From Mesorhizobium sp. M4B.F.Ca.ET.203.01.1.1 (GTDB lineage: Bacteria; Pseudomonadota; Alphaproteobacteria; Rhizobiales; Rhizobiaceae), in the NCBI RefSeq assembly GCF_004791025.1, contig NZ_SRUO01000008.1:124001-188000 (forward strand): DNA of 64,000 nt, written 5' to 3'. The notes beneath the pieces are model-generated. The model saw only the letters and a program-made list of their open reading frames with translations, had not been told where the DNA came from and did not search any database. The translations under genes and the position numbers were made by a program. Shown piece after piece: positions 25,002 through 33,510 of this stretch. Position 1 is the first letter of the stretch, and every line of letters begins with the position of its first letter.

Positions 25002-25502
25002 TTGCGTTGGGTCACGGCCTCCCTGCCGATCTCAAGGGCTCGGCGTAATGCGCTGCGACCTGACAGTCGAAATCGTCGTTCGCGGGCTGAGCCCTCCGCT
25101 CGGTAGCCATCCCGCTAGCACGAACGGACATGCAGTGGCAGGCGCCGTGTCTGGCTCGATGTCGTTCGGATCGATGAAGCGCTAGAAGGATCGAACCGAG
25201 CTGCGGTATGAAGTCCCCAGACGACGAGCAAAAGATGAGTCCGCCCATAGAACCGGCGCGAGCAACGATGAGAGAACCGTTGCGAACCGCATAGTCAATT
25301 CGCGACGCCACTCTGATGGAAGTCCGCCCAGCACGTAAAAACGCATATGTAGCAGGGGCCCCAAGAGCCATCCCCACCGTCGCCGGCAAACCCGGCCGCC
25401 TTTCGCCCCGGCATCATCGGGCTATGCTGCCTGACGTCCCGCACGCAGCCGTCGTGTTGAGGCTTCTTGAGACCGGCCCAGCCCCGATCAGTTTCGCATC
25501 AT
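25002..25502. other. Decayed-looking intergenic stretch
   Basis: No gene that I can support. It contains the second, shorter copy of the dispersed repeat (25354-25400). Open frames on both strands here are Ser/Arg/Pro-rich and lack recognisable motifs. Confidence 0.4.
25354..25400. repeat. Dispersed degenerate repeat, short copy 2
   Basis: CAGGGGCCCC, AGAGCCATCCCCACC and GCCGGCAAACCCGG align with CAGGGCCCC, AAGCCACCCCCCACC and CACCGACAAACCTCGG of copy 1 (24485-24530). Only the central block is conserved. Confidence 0.4.
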
Positions 25503-25950
25503 CTAGTGCAAGATCGCCTGCATGTGCACTTCCAGGTCGAGTTCACCTCTCGCCTCAGCGGCCAACAGGTACTCAGCGTTGGCCCGGCGGTCGCCTCGGG
25601 TGGCCGCAGGATAGGAGCAGATGGCCAGCAACGCCTCTTCCTCAATCGGGTCCGCCGTCTTGGCGGTCGTACCGGCTGCTGCACGCTCGATGAACAACTC
25701 GATGGAGCGCGCAATAAGCGGTCTCATGGGTTGCGAACAGCGCCTGCAATTCGCGCGAGGTACCTTCATCTTCAGCAAACGTCGGTCCAACGACAGCGGG
25801 TATCGACCAGCGCCGCCCGGCGACGGCGGTCTCACCCGCTGGCGTTCTAGGGTCAAACTCTACCACCTGACTGCCGCCAATGGCCGAGATGGATGGGAAG
25901 TTGCCGTTCGGCTCGCCAATCAGAACAGTACGTTGCGCAAGAGCGGTCAT
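25503..25950 (-). pseudogene. Frameshifted conserved small-protein gene
   Basis: One frame (start 25950) gives MTALAQRTVLIGEPNG... through LQALFATHETAYCALHRVV. A frame shifted by one base continues it as DPIEEEALLAICSYPAATRGDRRANAEYLL...GELDLEVHMQAIL, ending at 25503. Together they resemble a rhizobial small helical family that I remember as hypothetical, with an AHxAAYxAL motif followed by EExALLAICxYP. The shift falls between about 25650 and 25700, so the gene is probably broken. Confidence 0.5.
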
Positions 25951-26201
25951 TCGATCCTTGCGATCGAATGGCTACTTTGGCTGGAATGGCGGACGTCTCT
26001 AGCAGCGTGGCTGTCTGGACCGACCTCGAATCCGGCACGGCGCGTCGGCGAGATGAAAAAACGAAGTTGCTATCCGTCCTTAATCTATACATGAATGAGG
26101 TTGGCAGGGCAGCGACTTGGCCGCCCGTGCGCGTCTGAAACTCATTACTATGTGACTCCTTTTCTGCAACACCACGAGTTGCCAACTGAGCAAGTGTCGA
26201 G

Positions 26202-27506
26202 ATGGAAGAAATTGCGGTTACCACCGTAGAAGAGCTCCGCGAAGTCGTCAGAGGCTTGGGCTACGGCGTTCTATTTCGCGGGCAGACCTCTCATTATTTG
26301 AAGGGCGGCAATCCCTCAGTCGTGACTTCGTTTGATCGAAAAGGCTGCATACCAAGTCAGATGCTGAAATGGAGCCGATACGCCGAGAGCGCATTAGAAG
26401 CTTACATCGGCCCGGTGGCCCGTTCGCTCGATTTTATGCAGGCGCTGCTGCAGCACTATGGATGGCGCTCATTTTACGTGGACTGCTCTGCGAGCGCTGC
26501 CGTCTCCGCATGGTTCGCGAGCCATGTGTATTCTGACAAGCGCTCGCTGGAGCTGTGTGAAGATTGCGGGGAACGTCCGGTAATGCTCAGCAAGAGGATG
26601 GCCCGGTATGATTATGCCGACGGAGACGGTCACCTCTACGCCTTTGATCTCGCAAACTGTGCAGAACGTACAGGTGCGATTGATTTGGCCGCGCTCGCCA
26701 TCGAGTCAGCGCGTCCAAGAACACAAGCACAAGATGCTTGGCTTCTGGGGCCGCTCCGGAACACCGAGGTACCTTACGAATGTTTCCTTGCGCACATCAG
26801 AGGTCCTCGTGATGTGTTTCGAGACTTCGCCGCAGAGGAATCGATGGACTCGACCGATGCCCTTTTTCCACCGGTCAAAGAGGACCCTATTCTCGCGGCG
26901 CTTTTGGGCCTGCCTTGGAAGAAAATTGAAAACAAGAACGACAAGCTCAAAATACCTTTCTTTCAGCGGGCTCTGGATCTCCCGGAGTATCATGACAGTT
27001 TCGTCAAGATAGTTTCTGGGACCACCGCTTTCTTCCAGAAGGCGCGCGCGTCCGATCTCGGCAGCATTGATGGAGATCAGTATGGTGGTATCACTGTCCC
27101 TGTCCCTGAGATTATTCTCTTTGGCACAGCGGATGCTGCACCTCTGCGTTTTCCCAAGATCGGAGAGTTGTTATCTGAACACCGTAGCGTTGCATTCGAA
27201 GTGGACGAACTCATCCAACACGTCACCATGCAAGGAACTGCCGTTTATCAGAAGGGAGTGGTTGCGATTGCTCACGAACCCGATTTTATCGAGGTTTGTG
27301 AACTCCAAGTCGAGCACCCCGGACTCGAAATGACGGGGGTTGGCATAAACAGAGGGTGGTACTACCGCGTCGGCAATGACGGGATTTGGCAGCGTGAAGT
27401 TCACCCGGAGCAATGTGACTGCGGGAACGATGTCGTACACCTTCGCCACATATCTTCGCTGCACATCGTCGAGCATTATCTCAATGCTCCCAACGAATTT
27501 ACATGA
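26202..27506 (+). CDS. FRG-domain protein, 434 aa
   Basis: The FRG domain is visible at the N terminus: LFRGQ (24-28), then LQHYGWRSFYVDCSASAAVSAWF (about 83-105), which fits the family pattern QHYGxPTxxLDxTxSxxxAxxFA. A four-Cys cluster sits midway (CEDC near 124 with further Cys) and CDCGN near the C terminus. FRG domains occur in toxins and in several anti-phage proteins; their biochemistry is not established. The gene is visibly lower in GC than druE or zacC and lies between repeat copies 1 and 3, indicating separate acquisition. A stand-alone defence role is plausible. Confidence 0.8.
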   Translation: MEEIAVTTVEELREVVRGLGYGVLFRGQTSHYLKGGNPSVVTSFDRKGCIPSQMLKWSRYAESALEAYIGPVARSLDFMQALLQHYGWRSFYVDCSASAAVSAWFASHVYSDKRSLELCEDCGERPVMLSKRMARYDYADGDGHLYAFDLANCAERTGAIDLAALAIESARPRTQAQDAWLLGPLRNTEVPYECFLAHIRGPRDVFRDFAAEESMDSTDALFPPVKEDPILAALLGLPWKKIENKNDKLKIPFFQRALDLPEYHDSFVKIVSGTTAFFQKARASDLGSIDGDQYGGITVPVPEIILFGTADAAPLRFPKIGELLSEHRSVAFEVDELIQHVTMQGTAVYQKGVVAIAHEPDFIEVCELQVEHPGLEMTGVGINRGWYYRVGNDGIWQREVHPEQCDCGNDVVHLRHISSLHIVEHYLNAPNEFT

Positions 27507-27549
27507 GAAGTCCATTTTCGACAGCGCAAGGGTTGCTATACGCGGCCGG

Positions 27550-27690
27550 CATGAGGAAGTCCGACTGTGTTGCTAGGGGCACTTGATCGGGGCCCACTAG
27601 CACCCCCAACCCCCGCCACCGACAAATCTCGGGGGGGGCAGATGCCCCGGGGGCGCCTCTACTTGTGCGTTCTTATCGGCGCAGGTCGAT
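27550..27690. repeat. Dispersed degenerate repeat, copy 3
   Basis: Aligns with copy 1 (24430-24600) over about 140 bp, with the block CCCCCGCCACCGACAAA identical and TGTGCGTTC / GCGCAGGT shared at the right end. It lies just after the FRG gene, so copies 1 and 3 bracket the 24.6-27.5 kb module. Confidence 0.6.
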
Positions 27691-27966
27691 AATTTTGAAA
27701 TTCGCTTCCAAGCCGTCTCCTTCGGCGGAGACAGCGAATGGGCTCACCATTATCCGGGATCGATCATATAGGTCGACAAACAGCTCTTTTGCTGCCTCGA
27801 GGTCCGGCGCAGAAAACTCCTCATCGTTAACCTCGACCCCCCAGTCGCCATAAGGCGTGCACCAAGTTTGGCCCACTTGGATGTCGCCAAGCGTAGTGTC
27901 CACGAAATAGTGGCCGCTTCGTTGACCCAGAGCTGAAGAGCCATCCGTCCTCCCAAAATCAAACAA
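27673..27966 (-). CDS. Hypothetical acidic protein, 97 aa
   Basis: A coherent acidic translation (GHYFVDTTLGDIQVGQTW, GDWGVEVNDEEF, LEAAKELFVDLYDRS), starting at a TTG (27966) 13 bases after the serine-recombinase gene. A stronger GGGAGG plus ATG combination nearby is in another frame, so a frameshift near the start, or a short leader, cannot be excluded. Family unknown; the LEAAKELF segment suggests a compact alpha/beta fold. Confidence 0.5.
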   Translation of the reverse strand: MFDFGRTDGSSALGQRSGHYFVDTTLGDIQVGQTWCTPYGDWGVEVNDEEFSAPDLEAAKELFVDLYDRSRIMVSPFAVSAEGDGLEANFKIIDLRR

Positions 27967-27978
27967 TAGGGCGCGTGG

Positions 27979-28830
27979 CTACCAGCGCGAGCCGAGCGGT
28001 GTCCGCTTTAAGGGGTCCGTGACCTCGGTCATATTGTCCTTGAGCTCGGCAGCATCTGGTTCAAGGGGCGAAGACAATGATTTTGCCTTGCCCTTGAGTG
28101 GCTGGGCATGGCTATTTCCTGCAGATGCCAACATTCTCGAAACTGCAGTCGGTGTATATTGCGTTCCAGCACTCGACAGATACCCCGCGTCCGCCAACGC
28201 CGTCGCCACATCAGCCAGAGTCCGCTGCCGGCCATTGACCCGATAACGGTGCAGCTTCTTTGCGAGCGCAATCAGCTCAGGTCCGCCATCAATCTCGGCA
28301 TAGTTTCGGCGCCCACCGACTTTCTTGCCGGTCTCGCGGCGCTTGCGCTCGCGGGCACCCCTGAGCTTCTCCACCAGCATCGCTTTCTCAAACTCCGAGA
28401 CCGCGCCAAGCACTTGACGGATCAGGTTTGCAGTCGGGGTATTGCCGATAAAGCTGTCGGGACTATCGACAGCTATCAGCTCGATCCCGCGTGATTTCAG
28501 CATCTCGTAGCCGGTCTCCTGAACGATCAGATCGCGGGCGAAACGGGAGGCGGTCTCTACGAAGATTGTGCGTACGCCATTGGACAGGAGGCGCTCAAGC
28601 ATTGCGGAAAAACCGGGACGCACCGTGACCGGGTCGGCACCGCTCACCGCTGCGTCGTAATAGCTGTCGATGATCTCGTAGCCGTTTGAGTGAGCAAACT
28701 CCTTGACGGCCTCGCCCTGGCGCCGCTCGCTGTCTTTGTCGGTGCCAATGTTGGCAGCGGATGAAGTGCGGAGATAAGCCACTGCCTGCCTCAAAGCCTT
28801 GCTGTTCATAGCCTGCAGCCTCGCCGTCAT
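27979..28830 (-). CDS. Serine recombinase (resolvase/invertase family), 283 aa
   Basis: The N-terminal resolvase domain has the catalytic Ser in AVAYLRTSS, then DSYYDAAVSGADP, RPGFSAMLERL, FVETASRFARDL (conserved Arg) and LIRQVLGAVSEFEKAMLVEKLRGARERKR (the long E helix). A short HTH-type DNA-binding tail follows (RTLADVATALADAGY). The ATG at 28830 is preferred to the upstream TTG at 28854. Small serine recombinases invert, resolve or integrate DNA. It may have served cassette movement in the cargo zone, since it lies close to the repeat copy at 27550-27690. Confidence 0.88.
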   Translation of the reverse strand: MTARLQAMNSKALRQAVAYLRTSSAANIGTDKDSERRQGEAVKEFAHSNGYEIIDSYYDAAVSGADPVTVRPGFSAMLERLLSNGVRTIFVETASRFARDLIVQETGYEMLKSRGIELIAVDSPDSFIGNTPTANLIRQVLGAVSEFEKAMLVEKLRGARERKRRETGKKVGGRRNYAEIDGGPELIALAKKLHRYRVNGRQRTLADVATALADAGYLSSAGTQYTPTAVSRMLASAGNSHAQPLKGKAKSLSSPLEPDAAELKDNMTEVTDPLKRTPLGSRW

Positions 28831-28959
28831 ATCGTTTGCTTCAGCATTTGACAATTTTTAGCTGTCGAAAGTCAAGAACTATCCTCGACGCGATCCATCA
28901 CTTCCTTGGTCAGCAGGGCCGGTTTGTGCAATCATGTTTCGCGCTTCCGTGGAGTACAA

Positions 28960-29310
28960 ATGGGAACAACAACTGATGCTCACTGTTTCGCCTGCGGTTA
29001 CGACACATTTCTGAGCCTCGGTGGCGGGATGACGGACCCAACGTATGCAGCGTGGCCCGTTAGCTGCAGGACGTGCGCTGCAGTCACGACTGCCGACTTC
29101 GAGCACATCCCCCTATCCTGCGAAGAGTGCAAAGGCGGCGACGTTACTCCACCAACCGACCGTCAGTGGTGGAAGGGAGACGGCCACGTATTCGAGAGTT
29201 GGGGAGAGTTGACGCTAACGAGCGGCCACTATCGCTGTCCCAGGTGCGGTGAATTTGAGCTTCGCTTCGGTACAAATGTCGGTGGACACCGCGAGATAAT
29301 GTGGGATTAG
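28960..29310 (+). CDS. Zinc-ribbon protein, 116 aa
   Basis: Three CxxC-type pairs: CFACG near the N terminus, CRTCAAV in the middle followed by CEECKG, and CPRCGEFE near the C terminus, so at least two zinc ribbons are likely. The ATG at 28960 (MGTTTDAH) is preferred over upstream codons. No catalytic residues visible. It lies upstream of the HNH gene on the same strand. Family unknown. Confidence 0.6.
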   Translation: MGTTTDAHCFACGYDTFLSLGGGMTDPTYAAWPVSCRTCAAVTTADFEHIPLSCEECKGGDVTPPTDRQWWKGDGHVFESWGELTLTSGHYRCPRCGEFELRFGTNVGGHREIMWD

Positions 29311-29384
29311 CGCCGTCGCGCCGACACGACGAAGGTGCGCACTCTGCGGATCGAACAGCAACTCGACGACAGGAAACAATACGC

Positions 29385-29861
29385 ATGTCCGGAAAAACGT
29401 GCACCCGTTGTGGCGAGGCAAAGCCGGCTACGCGAGAGTTCTTCGGGTCAACGCCATCCGGCGGGTTGCGCAGTTACTGCCGGAACTGCATGAACAAAGT
29501 ATCTGCAACATATGAAGAGAAGAACAAAGATGCGCGGCGCGAACGCGACAAAAAGCGGGCAGAGTCGCTAGGCGGCATTCGCCGGGGCTCGGACCCGAGG
29601 GCCAAGCAAGATTTGTTCAAGAAACAGAATGGACTCTGCCTGTGCTGCTTCAGGCCGATAGACAAAGCCGAAAACGGAGAGATTGACCATGTCGACCCAC
29701 TTTCGAGAAATGGCCTTGACGTGGCAGCAAACCTCCTCCTGGCGCACGCCCAATGCAATAGGGAAAAACACAATAAGACGCTCCGCGAGCACTGGGAATG
29801 GCGGGTAAGAGTAGGGCTCGACACCGAAAACCTAGGCCGTAAGCACGGTCTAATACGCTAA
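29385..29861 (+). CDS. HNH endonuclease, 158 aa
   Basis: The ATG at 29385 begins MSGKTCTRCGEAK, a CxxC zinc knuckle with a second pair YCRNC. A Lys/Arg-rich linker leads to the HNH core: LCLCC, EIDHVDPLSRNG, NLLLAHAQCNREKHNKT, i.e. the paired His, Asn and His of the beta-beta-alpha-metal fold. Such genes often stand beside terminase small subunit in phages with cos packaging, and here it converges on terS 25 bases away, suggesting a packaging-related origin. Confidence 0.85.
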   Translation: MSGKTCTRCGEAKPATREFFGSTPSGGLRSYCRNCMNKVSATYEEKNKDARRERDKKRAESLGGIRRGSDPRAKQDLFKKQNGLCLCCFRPIDKAENGEIDHVDPLSRNGLDVAANLLLAHAQCNREKHNKTLREHWEWRVRVGLDTENLGRKHGLIR

Positions 29862-29886
29862 AGCTCTGCCAGCACGGCATCATGGG

Positions 29887-30324
29887 TCACTGGGGCTTCG
29901 GCGCAAACCGCCTCTGCCACTCTTCGAGGCTCATCTGCTTGACCTCACCCGGCTCGCGCATTGGACGCCGAAGCGTCTGGTCAACCTCCGCTTTGTCAAC
30001 GATCAGACCGAGCAGCTTGGCCTTGCCCATGACTGCCGCTACACCTGCGGCCGGGTTCTTGCATGCCATGGCGAGTTTGCGCATGATTTCAAGCTCGGCG
30101 ACCAGATCGTCGACCGTAACCTCTGACCGCTTTGCGGCCTCGGCCCGCAACTCAGCGACGCGGGCGGCCACCTTAGGTAATCTGACCATCTTGGAGGCCT
30201 CCACCTCAGCAGCGTTGCCGCGCGCAGCGTAGCCCGCCTCGACATAGGCGCGAGATTGTGGAAGGCCTTCGGCGAGGCCAAAGCAGAAACGCTCCTGGCG
30301 TATGTTCAATTTTGCATTTGACAT
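29887..30324 (-). CDS. Phage terminase small subunit, 145 aa
   Basis: From MSNAKLNIRQERFCFGLAEG, the terminase-small-subunit pattern is clear: LNIRQERFCFGLAEGLPQSRAYVEAGY, then EVEASKMVRLPKVAARVAELR (helix-turn-helix and oligomerisation helices). The upstream frame to 30417 has little support. TerS recognises packaging sites and recruits the large subunit. No large subunit, portal or capsid gene is present in the island, the arrangement found in satellites that redirect a helper phage's packaging. Confidence 0.85.
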   Translation of the reverse strand: MSNAKLNIRQERFCFGLAEGLPQSRAYVEAGYAARGNAAEVEASKMVRLPKVAARVAELRAEAAKRSEVTVDDLVAELEIMRKLAMACKNPAAGVAAVMGKAKLLGLIVDKAEVDQTLRRPMREPGEVKQMSLEEWQRRFAPKPQ

Positions 30325-30391
30325 TGCGGTGCCAGAATACTGCAGCCGACGGCCTTCTGCTATCCTGAAGAGCTCTGGGCGTACCATTCTC

Positions 30392-30532
30392 GCGCCATTG
30401 CGCCATCGGTGCGCCATCGGGGAAATACAATTGGCGCACTAAATGCGCCATTGAATTTCCTTAGGGCACCTACGGTAATGGCGCACCGCTTTTTTGCGCC
30501 AATGGTGCGCCATCAGATTTTCCCAATGGCGC
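30392..30532. repeat. Iteron cluster, probable replication origin
   Basis: Nine copies of GCGCCA(T/A) within 141 bp: forward at 30392, 30400, 30411, 30445, 30496 and 30507, and reverse at 30432, 30478 and 30526. Several extend to GGTGCGCCATC. The cluster lies between the RepA-like ATPase gene and terS and includes short AT-rich patches, the usual build of an iteron-type origin. It could also be a terS operator or packaging signal. Confidence 0.7.
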
Positions 30533-30548
30533 AAGTCCAGAATGCACT

Positions 30549-31775
30549 TCAGGTGACCTGTCCCGGACGTTTCATGTCGTCAACATGGAGCCCCTCGCGG
30601 TCCTTTCGAGTCACGGGGCTGTGATATGTCTCCTTGAGTAGCACCCGGTTCTTGACCCATGTCGCGATGATGTCGCGACATTGTTGGTCGCTCTTCTTGG
30701 AGACGTGTTTCTGAACCACTTTCCAAGCTGCGCGGGCCTTTGCGGCACCAGCGTCGGAGTAGCGTTCTCCGTCCGGCATGCCTGCGTCAATGTCATTCAG
30801 AATCCGGTTTACCAGGTCATCGGTCAGCCCCTCCCACGTTTCCGGCGGGAACCACTGCTCGATGGTTTGGACATTGTCGCCATCAGGATACAGGTCGTTG
30901 CCGTTGTGTAGTGCAACGCTGGTCAGCTTGAACCATTTCGCCGAGGCAGCAGGCGGTGTGATGTTGACCTTCCCACTGTCCATACGAACGTAGAGCCGCC
31001 TGTCGGCAAGGGACACCCCAAATCGAGCGGCCTCTTCGTCGCTCATTGTGGTCAAGGTATAAACGAGACGGGCGCCGTCCTTAATGGCACTGGCGCCCCG
31101 TCCACGGTCGGCATTTCCGGGGGTGGAGGCACCCTTGGCTGTGTGATGGGGCACATCAAGAGCGACGTTCTTTTCGATGGCTAAATTGGCCAGGAATTCG
31201 ATCACCCCGTCCATCTGGTTGTTGTCGTTTTCGCTCAGGCCGTGCGTTTTGACGAAAGGGTCGAGGCAGACGAAATCGATCTTTCTACGTTGGATGGTCT
31301 GTTTCAGCGCCTCACCCAGGCTGCTGATCGCGGGGCGTCCCTTGCCGTCGGGAATCATCAGCTTGCCTGCTTTGCCACCGGGCGCAGCGAGGAAAAGCCA
31401 CCCCTTCAGATCTGTATCGGAAATGCCGTGGTGCAGTTGCGCTGCCTTCACCCGGCGGCGCAGTTCGTCCTTGTCGTCTTCGAGGGAAATCAGAAGAACG
31501 CGGCAGCGCTGGAAAACATGTCCCCCGGTCAGATTGCGGCCCGTGGCGAGGGATAGCGCTTGTGCCACGCGAAGTGCGGTTTTTCCTGTTCCGCCATCCG
31601 CAAGCAGCGAGCTGACGAAACGACGGCAAAATATATTGCCTAGAAGCCATTGGCGGGGCGGTATCGGGTCTACGTCATCCCCGGCATCCCACTCGTCCAG
31701 ATCGGTTGGCCGGCTTCTATCTGACTCCAACGCCACCGACAGCTTTATGATCTCCGGATCTATTTCATCGCTCAC
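30549..31775 (-). CDS. RepA-like AAA ATPase / replicative helicase, 408 aa
   Basis: The GTG at 31775 overlaps the upstream stop (GTGA), which fixes the start; the frame is open to 31862. Walker A GGTGKT is at residues 61-66, and a Walker B-like strand is seen at IDFVCLDPFVKTH, as in RepA/KaiC-like hexameric helicases (AAA_25). It is coupled to the primase-polymerase gene, and iterons follow its stop, so it is very probably the island's replication initiator-helicase. The C-terminal part is probably a DNA-binding domain. Confidence 0.83.
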   Translation of the reverse strand: MSDEIDPEIIKLSVALESDRSRPTDLDEWDAGDDVDPIPPRQWLLGNIFCRRFVSSLLADGGTGKTALRVAQALSLATGRNLTGGHVFQRCRVLLISLEDDKDELRRRVKAAQLHHGISDTDLKGWLFLAAPGGKAGKLMIPDGKGRPAISSLGEALKQTIQRRKIDFVCLDPFVKTHGLSENDNNQMDGVIEFLANLAIEKNVALDVPHHTAKGASTPGNADRGRGASAIKDGARLVYTLTTMSDEEAARFGVSLADRRLYVRMDSGKVNITPPAASAKWFKLTSVALHNGNDLYPDGDNVQTIEQWFPPETWEGLTDDLVNRILNDIDAGMPDGERYSDAGAAKARAAWKVVQKHVSKKSDQQCRDIIATWVKNRVLLKETYHSPVTRKDREGLHVDDMKRPGQVT

Positions 31776-32590
31776 TTGCGGCCGCCTGCGCTGTTCAAGT
31801 GCGTCGTCGCAACCGACGCGACAATCCGGTCGACTTCCGAGACCGAAAGCGGCGGATCGCATCGCGCGTCATTGATGCAAAGAAGAAGATCTCGAAGCAG
31901 TATGAGGTTGACGTCATGGAAAAGCAGCTTGCCGGCAATGCTCGCCAGCGTGGTGTTTCTGCTGCCGGCAGGGATCACACCTGTCAGAGTCTTGTGCCAC
32001 TCTTCCAGTTTCTTGCCCTTCCCGGGGCCTTCCGAGTGGCTAGCGATCTGATAGAGCCATTCCGGTGCATCTGCGAACTCACCGGTGCAGTCGACCGACC
32101 ACGCATAGGCCCTGCCGGTAGGGTGGATGCTGGGTGGCGCCAACACGTAGCCACCTTCGGCACGCACGTCGATACCGATGCCCACTTTGCCGGCGCTGTT
32201 GCGCAGTTCATGTTCCCCGTATCGGAAATACAGGTGTCTGCCGCGCCCTGTGATCACTTCGTTGGTCGGCGGCAAGGCCGAGTGCGCTTTTTCAAGGGCG
32301 CGGAGGCTGGCTTCACCGTCTTCGTTATCGATGTCTAAGACAAAAAAGCCAGAAGGTGCACCAGTTGGTATGCCGATGTTTAGTTCGGCTGCCGACCCCC
32401 ACCAGCTTTCTATGATTCCGCGGTCGGTCGTCGCACCATACAGGCCTCGCGCGGTCGCAGGCTCCTTTCCACGAGGCTGGCATGGAAATACTGGCATACC
32501 GCGTGTCGCATACGCCATTGCAGACCGGTAAAGATTCGCGGGCATCCGGTCGTCCTTTGCTTTTGCAGAGGAGAAATTGGCGGCGGTCAT
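31772..32590 (-). CDS. Bifunctional DNA primase/polymerase (Prim-Pol), 272 aa
   Basis: The Prim-Pol pattern is plain: AMAYATRGMPVFPCQPRGKEPAT at the start, WWGSAAELNIGIPTG, the metal-binding FFVLDIDNEDG (DxD), and GRGRHLYFRYGE with the catalytic His. Length fits the isolated catalytic domain plus a helical tail. It lies between the SSB-tailed protein gene (31-base gap) and the ATPase gene (4-base overlap). It would synthesise primers for island replication. Confidence 0.87.
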   Translation of the reverse strand: MTAANFSSAKAKDDRMPANLYRSAMAYATRGMPVFPCQPRGKEPATARGLYGATTDRGIIESWWGSAAELNIGIPTGAPSGFFVLDIDNEDGEASLRALEKAHSALPPTNEVITGRGRHLYFRYGEHELRNSAGKVGIGIDVRAEGGYVLAPPSIHPTGRAYAWSVDCTGEFADAPEWLYQIASHSEGPGKGKKLEEWHKTLTGVIPAGSRNTTLASIAGKLLFHDVNLILLRDLLLCINDARCDPPLSVSEVDRIVASVATTHLNSAGGRK

Positions 32591-32620
32591 AACACCGCCG
32601 CCACGCTTCCTATTCCGATC

Positions 32621-33049
32621 TCAGAAGGGGATGTCGTCATCGAGATCGCGGGCAACGGGCGCATAGGCCGGTGCTGGGGCCGGTGTCGTTGCGGCGGGCG
32701 CCTCCACGGTGGCGCGCGCCACCTCGGCGGACGTCGGCTTCTCGATGCGAATAGCGTCCGTCACCTTGCCGCCGAACGAAACCATCGTCGGAAAAAGGGT
32801 TATGCGAGCGCCAAGCCAGTCATCGGTGTCGGTCTTGCCGGTGATGTTGGCGACGGTCATGGCATTGGTTTTGTTGCAGACTAGGCCCTTGTCAGCTCCA
32901 TGGAAGTAGAGGATGGGCTTCTGCACCTTGCGGCCGTTTTCCTCGAAGTCCTCGAGGTGAACGGCCTTGATGGTCACCGTGACCTTTTTGCCCTTGAGAT
33001 CTGAAGCTGAAAGATATTTGCTCGGATAGATGTCTTTCAGTTCGGGCAT
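32621..33049 (-). CDS. Phage-type ssDNA-binding-like protein with SSB-type C-terminal tip, 142 aa
   Basis: The ATG at 33049 has AAGGAAA upstream; the frame is open to 33139. Residues 1-100 are beta-rich (KKVTVTIKAVHLEDF, KPILYFHGADKGLV, RITLFPTMVSFGG), suggesting an OB-like domain. A Pro/Ala-rich linker leads to DLDDDIPF at the very end, the same acidic tip that SSB proteins use to recruit replication partners. By position it is the first gene of the replication unit SSB-like / Prim-Pol / ATPase. The family itself is usually annotated hypothetical. Confidence 0.7.
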   Translation of the reverse strand: MPELKDIYPSKYLSASDLKGKKVTVTIKAVHLEDFEENGRKVQKPILYFHGADKGLVCNKTNAMTVANITGKTDTDDWLGARITLFPTMVSFGGKVTDAIRIEKPTSAEVARATVEAPAATTPAPAPAYAPVARDLDDDIPF

Positions 33050-33274
33050 TGTTTTTCCTTTCGTTGCGGTTTCAGCCGCGCTCCCCCGGGGCACAGCATC
33101 TTGATATCCGCGAGAGCGTCGCGGGACGCCTTGCCTCATTCAGGCGAAGCTGGTTGGTTCCGTGTCGGTTAGTGCATTCGCAACAACCATGTTGGTGTAG
33201 CTCGCTTCATGGATCACCGCCTGTCCCCGGATCTGCCCGTGCCCCGCGCCTGCAGAGCTAACGGTGCCTGGCGG

Positions 33275-33502
33275 TCAGGTTGGCCAACCCTCCGCCCAGC
33301 TCGCGTCGAACTTGCGCTGGACAATGATCTCGTACGGGCTGTCATCGACCTGCAGTCTGGCAACGAGCCAGTGCTCGTCATGTCCCATCGCGATCAGCGT
33401 CCGCCGGAGGAAATCAAGCGCGGCAAGCTTCTCGCCCGGAAACGATGCGGCACTCATCGCGATGAGCAGGGCTTGTCGGATGCGAACTGGAGGGGCGGCC
33501 AT
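33275..33502 (-). CDS. Hypothetical small protein, 75 aa
   Basis: Begins eight bases after the AlpA-like gene, same strand. The translation is coherent (FLRRTLIAMGHDEHWLVARLQVDDSPYEIIVQRKFDASW), without membrane or signal segments. Unknown function. The 225 bp between its stop and the SSB-like gene hold no supported gene. Confidence 0.5.
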   Translation of the reverse strand: MAAPPVRIRQALLIAMSAASFPGEKLAALDFLRRTLIAMGHDEHWLVARLQVDDSPYEIIVQRKFDASWAEGWPT

Positions 33503-33510
33503 TTCGCGAC

